From positions 62,001 through 126,000 of the forward strand of contig NZ_QEIG01000010.1 of the NCBI RefSeq assembly GCF_014324365.1: DNA of 64,000 nucleotides, given 5' to 3'. Both the position numbers and the translations under genes were made by a program. A model generated the notes under the pieces. It saw only the letters and a program-made list of their open reading frames with translations, was not told where the DNA came from and did not search any database. Positions within the stretch are counted from its first letter, which is position 1. Each line of letters begins with the position of its first letter. Below, in pieces: positions 26,242 to 34,723 of the stretch. The DNA is from Algoriphagus sp. AK58 (GTDB lineage Bacteria; Bacteroidota; Bacteroidia; Cytophagales; Cyclobacteriaceae).

Positions 26242-27033
26242 TTAGGGTATATTGAGCTTGAGGATCATTTGTGCATTTTCTAGCCTTCCTCCTGCTCTAA
26301 AATGAAAATAGGCCCATTCCTCTACCGGATTTCCAAACTCGTCCATCGCCGGAAGAAATCCCTTTTTCCAAGCTCGGATCGCTTTCAGAAATTTATCTGC
26401 CACCCACTTTTCTGCTTCTGGTGGGTTTGTCCAAACCACCTCCTTTACCGTTCCTGCTTCGTCCACAAGCACTCCAATGACCCCATGGTGGGGAATGCTT
26501 GGCCATTCATTACTCGAAAATTTGGTACGCTCTCCCAGAAAGAAGTCGAAGTCGTTCTTTTTTTCATTAGGCCTTGGTTCAAAATCATTTTCCAGAGTTT
26601 GTCTTGGGCTTTCATATCCGGTTCGAAAGATCGTGTATTTGTGTTCTCCCCGATACATCACCTGAGCCACTTGTTCCCCATTTTTGAAATAACTCTTGAT
26701 TAACTTGCTATTCGCCAGGTTGGCGGTGGTTTTAGACTTCAATTGACCATTGCTATCAAACTTTTCCAAGGTCTGTTCCTGATAGTCACCTTCCTTAGGG
26801 GAAGTTCGTATAATTTGGATCACCTGATTGTCCAAATTGAAAATCCGCTCAATTTTTGTCGAATCCGCTGTGAAAGAAACCAATTTGTAAAATACCTTAT
26901 TTACGGAGTCCTCTTCCGGGATTTCAAAATTATGCTGATTGAGAGGTATTGGTTGGACAGACTGCCCTGATGAGGTAAATGAACCACTCCCAATGGTAAA
27001 AACTAGAAGAAGATAAAAACAAACTCGAATCAA
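26242..27033 (-). CDS. Secreted protein with TonB-C-like domain, paralogue 3 (probable TTG start)
   Basis: A 263-residue protein, first gene of the three-paralogue operon. The only suitable start before the signal peptide (IRVCFYLLLVFTIGSGSF) is TTG at 27033. No ATG lies upstream in frame close by. It shares LNQHNFEIPEEDSVNK and RIFNLDNQVIQIIRT with paralogue 2. The TonB-C-like end reads GVIGVLVDEAGTV, then FLPAMDEFGNP. Paralogues 2 and 3 are closer to each other than to paralogue 1. Function is unknown. Confidence 0.7.
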   Translation of the reverse strand: MIRVCFYLLLVFTIGSGSFTSSGQSVQPIPLNQHNFEIPEEDSVNKVFYKLVSFTADSTKIERIFNLDNQVIQIIRTSPKEGDYQEQTLEKFDSNGQLKSKTTANLANSKLIKSYFKNGEQVAQVMYRGEHKYTIFRTGYESPRQTLENDFEPRPNEKKNDFDFFLGERTKFSSNEWPSIPHHGVIGVLVDEAGTVKEVVWTNPPEAEKWVADKFLKAIRAWKKGFLPAMDEFGNPVEEWAYFHFRAGGRLENAQMILKLNIP

Positions 27034-27142
27034 GGTAAATCAACTAATTGATTTGTAATATAGCGGACAGGGAAGAGTATTGCAAGAATTATTTAGTATA
27101 GGTTTTCAATGGATCCACTCAATACTCTATTCAATTCCTGCA

Positions 27143-27179
27143 TTTGAAGTATCAAAGCCCGGGATAAATCTTAATTTTG
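27143..27179 (+). promoter_or_regulatory. Predicted pgi promoter (Bacteroidota type)
   Basis: TAATTTTG at 27172-27179 matches TAnnTTTG, with a possible -33 TTTG at 27143-27146 (spacing 25, a little long). The start codon of pgi is at 27201. Confidence 0.55.
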
Positions 27180-27200
27180 CCCAAACCTTACCTATTTCAC

Positions 27201-28850
27201 ATGAATACAATTAACCCGACCCAAACACCCGCTTGGGCCAGACTTTTGGAATTGCGGGAAAAGCATAAAAATCACACGATTGCCTCCCATTTCAACTATC
27301 CCGGCCGATTCGAACAGTTCAGCATCCGCTTTGAAGATATATTGGTAGACTACTCCAAAAACCGGATTTCAGACGGAATCCTGGCAGCACTGATGGATCT
27401 GGCAAGGGAAACCGGTGTTCATGAGGCCATGGAGGAAATGTTTTCAGGAGGAGCGATCAACCAAACAGAAAACAGGGCTGTCCTTCATACCGCTCTTAGA
27501 AACAGAAAGAGTCACCCGGTATATGTCGACGGTAAAGATGTGATGCCGGATGTCAATGCTGTCCTAGCCCAAATGAAGGCCTTTGCCAATCAAATCCATG
27601 GGGGAACCTGGCTCGGATACACCGGAAAGCCCATCAAATCTCTGGTCAATATTGGGATAGGAGGTTCGGATCTCGGCCCTGTAATGGTGACCGAAGCACT
27701 GAAGCCTTACCAAAATCCCAACTTGGAGATATTCTTTGTTTCCAATGTAGACGGGACCCACATCGCCGAAACTTTAAAAAAGCTTGATCCTGAGACAACG
27801 CTTTTCTTTATTGCTTCCAAAACCTTCACCACTCAAGAAACCATGACCAATGCCCATACGGCTAGATCTTGGTTCTTGGAAAAAGCAAAGGATGAATCCG
27901 CGGTGGCCAAACATTTCGTGGCTCTCTCCACCAATGCCAAGGCTGTTTCGGCCTTCGGAATTGATACAGCCAACATGTTTGCCTTTTGGGATTGGGTAGG
28001 AGGAAGATATTCACTGTGGTCCGCTATCGGCCTTCCTATTGCCTGCGTCATTGGGTTTGACAATTTTGAAAAGCTTCTTTCCGGTGCGTATTCCATGGAT
28101 GAGCATTTTCGTCATACCTCTTTTGATCGGAATATTCCCATGATCTTGGCTATGATCGGGATTTGGAATACCAATTTTCTTGGTGCGACTTCGGAGGCTA
28201 TTTTGCCTTACGACCAGTACCTGCATCGGTTTGCAGCCTATTTCCAGCAAGGAAATATGGAAAGCAACGGTAAATATGTAACCCGAAACGGGGAGACGGT
28301 TACCTATACTACAGGACCAATCATCTGGGGCGAACCGGGAACAAACGGACAGCATGCCTTTTACCAATTGATCCACCAGGGTACGCACTTGATCCCATGT
28401 GACTTTATTGCTCCGGCCATTTCTCACAATCCCATCGGGGATCACCATCAGAAGTTACTTTCCAATTTCTTTGCTCAGACAGAAGCGCTCATGAAGGGTA
28501 AGTCCTTGGAGGAGGTAAAAGCTGAGATGAGAAAATCAGGAAAGTCAGACGAAGAAATTGAAAAAATCGCTCCGCATCGGGTATTTGAAGGAAACCGCCC
28601 AACCAACTCCATATTGGTGAAGAAAATCACTCCTTATACCTTAGGACAACTGATTGCCATGTATGAGCACAAGATTTTTGTGCAGGGCGTGGTTTGGAAT
28701 ATTTTCAGTTTCGACCAGTGGGGGGTAGAACTGGGAAAAGTGCTGGCTAATGGCATCCTTCCCGAACTCGCCGGAGAGGAAGAAATCGAATCCCACGACA
28801 GCTCGACCAATGGGCTGATCAATACTTACAAAGCCATGAGAAAAGGCTAA
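27201..28850 (+). CDS. pgi: Glucose-6-phosphate isomerase
   Basis: A 549-residue enzyme that interconverts glucose 6-phosphate and fructose 6-phosphate in glycolysis and gluconeogenesis. Signatures include [43 protein letters not shown] (catalytic Glu) and [15 protein letters not shown] (catalytic His). Full length matches the large bacterial and eukaryotic PGI type. An upstream in-frame ATG at 27177 lies inside the predicted promoter box, so 27201 is chosen. The stop abuts the stop of the convergent lipoprotein gene. Confidence 0.97.
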   Translation: MNTINPTQTPAWARLLELREKHKNHTIASHFNYPGRFEQFSIRFEDILVDYSKNRISDGILAALMDLARETGVHEAMEEMFSGGAINQTENRAVLHTALRNRKSHPVYVDGKDVMPDVNAVLAQMKAFANQIHGGTWLGYTGKPIKSLVNIGIGGSDLGPVMVTEALKPYQNPNLEIFFVSNVDGTHIAETLKKLDPETTLFFIASKTFTTQETMTNAHTARSWFLEKAKDESAVAKHFVALSTNAKAVSAFGIDTANMFAFWDWVGGRYSLWSAIGLPIACVIGFDNFEKLLSGAYSMDEHFRHTSFDRNIPMILAMIGIWNTNFLGATSEAILPYDQYLHRFAAYFQQGNMESNGKYVTRNGETVTYTTGPIIWGEPGTNGQHAFYQLIHQGTHLIPCDFIAPAISHNPIGDHHQKLLSNFFAQTEALMKGKSLEEVKAEMRKSGKSDEEIEKIAPHRVFEGNRPTNSILVKKITPYTLGQLIAMYEHKIFVQGVVWNIFSFDQWGVELGKVLANGILPELAGEEEIESHDSSTNGLINTYKAMRKG

Positions 28851-30395
28851 TCAAGGGGTAAAGATCCCGTTTAGATCCAATTCAACTAATTTCGGGGGAA
28901 TGCTTGTGCCACCTAGGCTGATGGCTTCTCCCGAAATTTTTGTTTCCGGGCTTTTCATGAAGACAATGCCTTCCGTTTGCCCAAGGTTGGCGGGACTTCC
29001 GATGAAAAATCGAAAAGCTTCTCCACTTTGAAGATTCGATCCGTTGAAGGAAGTGAAAGTCCAAACGAACGAGCGCGAAAAAATACCGTTGTTCTCGTAA
29101 CCCAGCAAAACAAGACTTTTTCCATCCAAGCTGATATCTGCACCGGTGACCAACCCTTCTACATCAAAATCTCCAATTAAGGTGGCCACTTGTTTTCCGG
29201 GATTTTCAGAAAGGGTATAGTGCTTCGTACGTGAATCCTGCCAATTTTTGGAAAAGAGCTGAATTTTACCGTTTCCATAGGCCATTGCCTCGCAGTCAAA
29301 ATTGTGGGAATTGGGAGAGTTACTGAATTGAACTTGATCCGAAAAAGTGAATTCAATGATTTCAGGAGAAACGGAGGTTTGGTTTAGTAATAAGTTGACG
29401 GGGATTTTTAATACTCTGAGATCCGTCCTGTTGCCATTATTGTTTCCAAAATCACCGATGAATAAGTGTGTTGGGCTGGTGGCCAGATCTTCCCAATCCA
29501 CATTGCTCACACCTTCCACCCGGATCGTACGAATCAAAGTCCCGTTTTGTGGATTCAGTTCATAGATTTCTGGGGCATTGCCTCCGTCATTGATTGAAAA
29601 AAGTCTACCCTGAATCCAGGCCAAACCTGATGTTTCGCGTTGGCTTGAAGGAAGGTCAACTCTGGAATAAGCCACCAATTCGGTGGGGTAGCCCTGAGGG
29701 GAAAGTATGAAATTTCTCTGCTCTAAAGGAAAATCCTTGGGAAGAAAAATATCCGGGTCAGAATCTCCTAAGGTTCGGAATTGAACTTGATTGTGGTTGA
29801 AAGCCAGATGATTAACCGGTAAACGTAGCTTTTTTCCAGAGCTGAAACTCAAATCGACTTTTGCTAGTCCACTCCCTTTCAAGTAGGCGTAATAGAACCC
29901 TGATTTTTCAAAAAGGGGAGAAGGTTGTGTTCCTCTCAAAATGGGACTTGAGCTTAGATTTCTTTTCGAAATTGTCACCAAACCAAAGTCAGAATATCCT
30001 TGTAAAAGCAGATTCGTACTTGAGGTGGAAAGTTGGATATTTCCTTTTACCGTGATCGGAAGAACTGCCAAACTGGTGCCGGAAACTACACTTTTACCTT
30101 CATAAGTATAGTTGCCAAAGGGTAAATCGATTTGAAACGGGGTATTAAAATCATTTGGATTGATGCTGAGATCGAAGGACTTCCCGGTTTGGCTCTCTTT
30201 GAAAACAAGTCTTAATTCGGTCGGATAAGGATGGATCCAGGTAGTGGAGGCAAGTATTCTTGCGTCCGGTACCTCAGCCGAAATCAATTCTAAACCTGTG
30301 ATGGAGACCCGAGCTGTATTTTCGTTCGGTTTTTCATCCTCCTTGCAGGAAAGTATAAGTAGGAGTAAAGCGAAAAAGAAAAGTCGTGCGGTCAT
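28851..30395 (-). CDS. Beta-propeller-like lipoprotein, unknown function
   Basis: A 514-residue lipoprotein (MTARLFFFALLLLILSC, lipobox Cys at 17). The second half shows propeller-like repeats with RETSGLAW, FSINDGGNAPEIYEL, NVDWEDLA and FIGDFGNNNGNRTDL. I know this pattern in Bacteroidota surface proteins of unassigned role that look like SdiA-regulated or esterase-like propellers. The N-terminal about 200 residues are beta-rich. It should sit on the outer membrane or in the periplasm. The frame is open to 30425, and the lipobox sets the start at 30395. Confidence 0.7.
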   Translation of the reverse strand: MTARLFFFALLLLILSCKEDEKPNENTARVSITGLELISAEVPDARILASTTWIHPYPTELRLVFKESQTGKSFDLSINPNDFNTPFQIDLPFGNYTYEGKSVVSGTSLAVLPITVKGNIQLSTSSTNLLLQGYSDFGLVTISKRNLSSSPILRGTQPSPLFEKSGFYYAYLKGSGLAKVDLSFSSGKKLRLPVNHLAFNHNQVQFRTLGDSDPDIFLPKDFPLEQRNFILSPQGYPTELVAYSRVDLPSSQRETSGLAWIQGRLFSINDGGNAPEIYELNPQNGTLIRTIRVEGVSNVDWEDLATSPTHLFIGDFGNNNGNRTDLRVLKIPVNLLLNQTSVSPEIIEFTFSDQVQFSNSPNSHNFDCEAMAYGNGKIQLFSKNWQDSRTKHYTLSENPGKQVATLIGDFDVEGLVTGADISLDGKSLVLLGYENNGIFSRSFVWTFTSFNGSNLQSGEAFRFFIGSPANLGQTEGIVFMKSPETKISGEAISLGGTSIPPKLVELDLNGIFTP

Positions 30396-30529
30396 ATTAA
30401 GCAAATACACTCCGAAAAACCACAAAGTTTACCTTACATCAAAGGCTTTGAAAATAATATTCTTTTTAGGAAGTGAATTGTAAACAATATCGCCTCCCTC
30501 CAAGTTGGATTAACAAAATATTCCTGGGT

Positions 30530-30943
30530 ATGAAAGAACTGTTAGAAGGTATAAAGAGGAATGGTAATGGTAATGGTGAAAAGAAACTTCACAACCTTGA
30601 ATCTAAATTATTGGTGAAGGATGCCGTCTTTGTAAGACATGAAGGAAATCTTGTCAAAGTGAAGTTTGAAGATATTCTTTGGCTAAAGGGTGACGGAAAT
30701 TACACCACTCTTATCACCAAAAAAACAGTGTTTTCTGTAAGAAATATTTTAAAGGAATTTGAGACAGTTTTGCCACAGGATCAATTCATCCGGATACACA
30801 AAAGCTACATCGTTCAGATTTCCGAAATTCAGTCCATCAATCCCAAAGAAGTGAAGGTTGGAAACGATCTAGTTCCAGTCGGTCGAACCTACTATCACCA
30901 ATTGATCTCCGGAATTCAGAAAGTGGGTAATTTGGGAGATTAA
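30530..30943 (+). CDS. Free-standing LytTR DNA-binding regulator
   Basis: A 137-residue protein whose C-terminal about 95 residues form a LytTR domain (FEDILWLKGDGNYTTLIT, then VLPQDQFIRIHKSYIV, then VPVGRTYYHQL). There is no receiver domain. The N-terminus has an Asn-Gly tract (NGNGNG) encoded by about three tandem AATGGT hexamers near 30560-30580. A GTG start at 30473 would add 19 residues, but the ATG at 30530 is preferred. The small dyad ATTGTAAACAAT at 30477-30488 may be its own binding site. It ends in a 4-bp convergent overlap with queA. Confidence 0.85.
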   Translation: MKELLEGIKRNGNGNGEKKLHNLESKLLVKDAVFVRHEGNLVKVKFEDILWLKGDGNYTTLITKKTVFSVRNILKEFETVLPQDQFIRIHKSYIVQISEIQSINPKEVKVGNDLVPVGRTYYHQLISGIQKVGNLGD

Positions 30944-32148
30944 ATCCAAAGTAGACTACTGTCTCCATAGCTGAGGAACCTGTAATCTTTAGCCAAAGCT
31001 TCTTGATAGACTTTTTTCCATTCACCGCCCAAAATCGCTGAAATCAATAGAATCAAGGTAGAGCCGGGCTGATGAAAATTGGTGATTAAGCCATCCACCA
31101 ACTGGAATTTATACCCTGGGAATAGGAATATTTCCGTGGTTCCCATGATCGTATCGGTTGATTTTTTGTTCATCTCTAAGAGAATGGCTTCCAAAGCCTC
31201 CTTCCTGGAAGGGATAACCGGTCTTGAATCATAAGGAAATAACTTTTCGATTTGAAAATCACTTCCTTTTTCCTCAATCAATTTTACTCCGTACCAAAAT
31301 AAACTTTCAAGTGTGCGCACGGAAGTGGTGCCAACAGCCACGATTTTCCCAGCATGGGCAAGTAGTTTTTCCACTGCCTCCCGTTTGATTTCCATCTGCT
31401 CGCTGTGCATAGGATGCTCGAGGATATTTTTCACCTTGATCGGCTGAAAGGTACCCGCACTCACATGGAGCGTGACTTCCGATTCCTGAATTCCTTTTTT
31501 TCGAAGGTTTTCGAATACCTCTTCTGTAAAGTGTAGGCCGGCGGTGGGAGCAGCTACCGCCCCTTCCTTTTTGGAATAGACAGTTTGATACCGGGATTTG
31601 TCCTCTTCTACAGGCTTTCGGTTGAGGTAAGGAGGCAAGGGTACTTCGCCACTGGCTTCCACCAAATCCACGAACGCGACGTCGGTATCTCCCCAGGAAA
31701 ATTCTACCTGTTTCTTTTCCCTATCCACTATTTTGGCGGAAAGGACTACTTCTTTTCCTTTCACTTCAATTCTCCCCTGAAGCACCTCGCCGTTTTTCCA
31801 TTTTTTGGCATTACCGATCATGGTTTCCCAAGTAACCGGATGCTTGGCCAGCATGATTTCGGGTATAACTGTGGTTGGAGCTACAGGCTGAAGCAGAAAA
31901 ACTTCTATTCTTGCCCCAGTTTCTCGCTGAAATATCAGTCTCGCTGGAATCACCTTGGTATTGTTGTACACCAATAGCGTGTCACTTGGCAAAAGATTAG
32001 GGAGGTCATAGAAGTGATGATGCTGGATTTCTCCCTCTTTGTAATGGAGGAGTTGGGAGGAATCCCGCTTTTCCAAGGGAAACTTGGCGATTCGCTCTTC
32101 GGGTAGTGTATATTCGAAGTCTTTTAGGTCAATCTTTGGAATTTCCAT
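30940..32148 (-). CDS. queA: S-adenosylmethionine:tRNA ribosyltransferase-isomerase
   Basis: A 402-residue enzyme that adds the epoxycyclopentanediol group to 7-deazaguanine at tRNA wobble position 34, making epoxyqueuosine. Motifs include RIAKFPLEKRDSSQLL, LLVYNNTKVIPARL, APTAGLHFTEE and the GTTSVRTLES stretch. The C-terminus contains LITNFHQPGSTLILL. The start at 32148 (MEIPKIDLKDF) follows the predicted TATATTTG promoter at 32169-32176. A frame extension to 32181 is not used. Confidence 0.95.
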   Translation of the reverse strand: MEIPKIDLKDFEYTLPEERIAKFPLEKRDSSQLLHYKEGEIQHHHFYDLPNLLPSDTLLVYNNTKVIPARLIFQRETGARIEVFLLQPVAPTTVIPEIMLAKHPVTWETMIGNAKKWKNGEVLQGRIEVKGKEVVLSAKIVDREKKQVEFSWGDTDVAFVDLVEASGEVPLPPYLNRKPVEEDKSRYQTVYSKKEGAVAAPTAGLHFTEEVFENLRKKGIQESEVTLHVSAGTFQPIKVKNILEHPMHSEQMEIKREAVEKLLAHAGKIVAVGTTSVRTLESLFWYGVKLIEEKGSDFQIEKLFPYDSRPVIPSRKEALEAILLEMNKKSTDTIMGTTEIFLFPGYKFQLVDGLITNFHQPGSTLILLISAILGGEWKKVYQEALAKDYRFLSYGDSSLLWI

Positions 32149-32168
32149 GCGATAGGCTGATTCGGCTG

Positions 32169-32176
32169 CAAATATA
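32169..32176 (-). promoter_or_regulatory. Predicted -7 box of queA
   Basis: On the minus strand this reads TATATTTG, an exact TAnnTTTG match 21 bases before the queA start. An ATTG about 16 bases further upstream could serve as a weak -33 element. Confidence 0.45.
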
Positions 32177-32211
32177 GACAACCCTTTTATTCCAATTCCG
32201 GTTACTCAGAA

Positions 32212-33294
32212 ATGCACACAAGCTCTACCATTAAATTTTCTTATACTAAAAGAAACCTGATTTTCAGGTTTGATGCCGGGACTTCCCGGGGAGTGTTGAA
32301 AACCCGCGAGGTGTTTTGGATCAAAGCCAGGCTGTCTGACCGACCCGAAATCGAAGGTTGGGGAGAGGCTGCTCCCTTGGTGGGATTAAGCCCTGATTTT
32401 GGGCCAGACTTTGAAACAAAGCTGAGTGAGATTCTGCTGTGGGCGGGAAGGCAGGAATGGCCTTTAAATGAAGAGGAAATTCTTGAAAAAGTTCGATTCC
32501 TGGTTCCATTTTCTTTGCCTTCCATTCGATTTGGTTTGGAAACTGCGCTACTGGATTTGATGAATGGAGGAATTAAGAAGATTTTAAACAATGATTTCTT
32601 TGATCACCAACTTCCGATTCCAATTAATGGACTGATCTGGATGGGAGATCGGGAGTTTATGCTGAAGCAAATAGACCAAAAGCTGGCAGAAGGCTTTGAC
32701 TGCATCAAAATGAAAATCGGAGCGATTGATTTTGAGCAGGAAATCGGGCTTTTGAAGTATATCAGAGAAAGATTTTCTCCAGAGGAAATGGTGCTCCGGG
32801 TAGATGCTAATGGGGCTTTTTCTTCTGCCAATGCGTTGGAAAAGCTCCGACGATTGTCTGAATTATCACTTCACAGCATTGAGCAACCCATTCCTGCCGG
32901 TCAGTGGAATGCTATGAAAGATCTTTGTCAGGCTACACCTTTGCCGATAGCCTTGGATGAGGAATTGATTGGTGTGCAGGAAAAAGAACAGCTGTTGGAT
33001 ACAATCCAGCCACAGCATATTATTTTGAAACCAACCCTGGTAGGAGGAATTTTAGAGACCAAAGAGTGGATCCGTCTGGCTGAAGAAAGAGGAATTGGCT
33101 GGTGGATGACTTCTGCCTTGGAAAGCAATATCGGATTGAATGCCATTTCCCAATTGGCATCTTCCCTACATCCTAGCATTCCTCAGGGCTTGGGCACTGG
33201 AAAACTTTACCATAACAACCTGGAGTCTCCGTTGGAAGTACATTCCGGAAAAATACACTACAACCCTAGTGTACCTTGGGAGAATCCCGATTAA
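32212..33294 (+). CDS. menC: o-Succinylbenzoate synthase-like enolase superfamily enzyme
   Basis: A 360-residue muconate-lactonizing/enolase superfamily member. Metal and catalytic residues appear in KMKIG (Lys), LRVDANGAF (Asp), SIEQPI (Glu), ALDEEL (Asp/Glu) and ILKPTLVGG (Lys). Family and length fit MenC, which makes o-succinylbenzoate for menaquinone synthesis. Other men genes are not seen in the window, so a dipeptide epimerase remains possible. The gene is divergent from queA and overlaps the convergent lactonase stop by 4 bp. Confidence 0.8.
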   Translation: MHTSSTIKFSYTKRNLIFRFDAGTSRGVLKTREVFWIKARLSDRPEIEGWGEAAPLVGLSPDFGPDFETKLSEILLWAGRQEWPLNEEEILEKVRFLVPFSLPSIRFGLETALLDLMNGGIKKILNNDFFDHQLPIPINGLIWMGDREFMLKQIDQKLAEGFDCIKMKIGAIDFEQEIGLLKYIRERFSPEEMVLRVDANGAFSSANALEKLRRLSELSLHSIEQPIPAGQWNAMKDLCQATPLPIALDEELIGVQEKEQLLDTIQPQHIILKPTLVGGILETKEWIRLAEERGIGWWMTSALESNIGLNAISQLASSLHPSIPQGLGTGKLYHNNLESPLEVHSGKIHYNPSVPWENPD

Positions 33295-34439
33295 TCTGGC
33301 AATCGGTGCAGGTATACGGGCTTGTGAACCGTAGCTTTCCAAGGAGTGAGGCTGAGAGTTCCTGAGATAGAATCCCTTTCGAAAATCACGATGTCATTAC
33401 TGGCTTGGTGAGCAGATAGTAGGTATTTCCCATCATCAGTTAGGTTGAAGTTTCTCGGCATAATTCCTCCGGAAGGGATGTTTTGTACGCGAACGTATTC
33501 TCCATTTGGTTTCTTGGCAAAAACGGAAAGCGTGTTTGCTTCGCCTCTGTTGGATATATAGATATGCTTTCCGTCAGGAGAAATGCGTATTTCTGCAGCA
33601 CCCACTGTACCATCAAACCCTTCATCGAGGAGGCTTAGTCGCTGCTTGGCATTGAGGACTCCATTTTCATACCTAAATACATCCAAGACCGCACTCATTT
33701 CTTCTACTACCAGGACTTCTTTCCCGTCTGCCGAAAAAGCCAAATGACGAGGCCCGTCTCCCGGAGTGACGGGGAATTCTCCAGCTAGACTTAGGGGTGA
33801 GGGATTGTCTGGATTGAAGTCATACACATAGATTTTATCAGTACCCAAGTCAGCTACTAAAACCCGCTTTCCTTCAGGATCAAAAGTGGTGGAGTGTACA
33901 TGAGGGGCTTCTTGTCTGGCTTTGTTGATGCTTTTTCCGGTGTGCTGAATCTTTTGAACAAAATCTACCTGGCCTTCAGAACTAACTTTGAAAACTGTAA
34001 GACTCCCCCCCGTATAATTGCCCAAAATGAGAAAATCCTCATTCGGTGAGAGAGATATATGGCAGGGATGGTCTCCCTGAGAATCATCCTGATCGATAAG
34101 GGTCAATTCATTGCTTTGTGGATTGCGGGCAAAAGAAAGGACTTTACCTCCTTGGATTCCTGCTTCTTCTTCCAGAGAGAAGACTTTTTTCCCGTCTTTA
34201 CTCGCAAGGACAAAGGAGGGATTGGCAATGCCCCCGGCGATGGTTTCTACTGTCATCAGGTTTTCATCCGGTGAAAAATACAAATGATTGATGCCGTGGT
34301 GCGCTGAATCTGTGTAAGTTCCTACCAGGAATTGGTAACTTTTTGGCGATGCAGGCATCTGGATGTTTTCAGTTTTGGGTTGAGACGAGTTGCAGGCAAA
34401 CAACGAAAGTCCTATTAATATTATGGGGGCTAGTTTCAT
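33291..34439 (-). CDS. Lactonase-family seven-bladed propeller lipoprotein
   Basis: A 382-residue protein of the 6-phosphogluconolactonase-like (Pgl/YbhE) propeller family. It has a lipobox in MKLAPIILIGLSLFAC. Blade motifs recur, such as NPSFVLASKDGKKVFSL, DHPCHISLSPNEDFL, VHSTTFDPEGKRVLVADLG, GPRHLAFSADGKEVLV and EIRISPDGKHIYISNRG. The export signal argues against a role in the cytosolic pentose phosphate pathway, so a sugar lactone in the periplasm or at the surface is likelier. ATGs at 34445 and 34448 are close alternatives for the start. Confidence 0.85.
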   Translation of the reverse strand: MKLAPIILIGLSLFACNSSQPKTENIQMPASPKSYQFLVGTYTDSAHHGINHLYFSPDENLMTVETIAGGIANPSFVLASKDGKKVFSLEEEAGIQGGKVLSFARNPQSNELTLIDQDDSQGDHPCHISLSPNEDFLILGNYTGGSLTVFKVSSEGQVDFVQKIQHTGKSINKARQEAPHVHSTTFDPEGKRVLVADLGTDKIYVYDFNPDNPSPLSLAGEFPVTPGDGPRHLAFSADGKEVLVVEEMSAVLDVFRYENGVLNAKQRLSLLDEGFDGTVGAAEIRISPDGKHIYISNRGEANTLSVFAKKPNGEYVRVQNIPSGGIMPRNFNLTDDGKYLLSAHQASNDIVIFERDSISGTLSLTPWKATVHKPVYLHRLPD

Positions 34440-34723
34440 TAACATCATTTTTTCTTCAAATGAAATCATCAACCAAAAACTTGATCTCTGTAAGGGTAAA
34501 TCAGAATAAATCGTTCTTTTTCCTTGAAAAGAGATCCTTTTTGATTTTTCAAGGTGAAAGTAGGAAAAAATCAGGTTTCTGTTCATTTTCATTTTTTCTT
34601 GAAAAGGAAGATTTTGCTGAAAATATTAAATAATCAAATCGAATATTTTACTAATAATTCAAAAATGCTTCCTAAAAATAGAAAAATCGCTAATTTGCCT
34701 TGCCTATCAAACCCTAGACCCTA

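Noticed and set aside
24712..27033. Reading the three paralogues as true TonB proteins
   Set aside because: They have cleavable signal peptides and lack the membrane anchor and Pro-rich linker, so only the C-terminal domain resembles TonB.
34691..34697. TAATTTG before ppc
   Set aside because: One base shorter than the TAnnTTTG consensus and without a clear -33 element.
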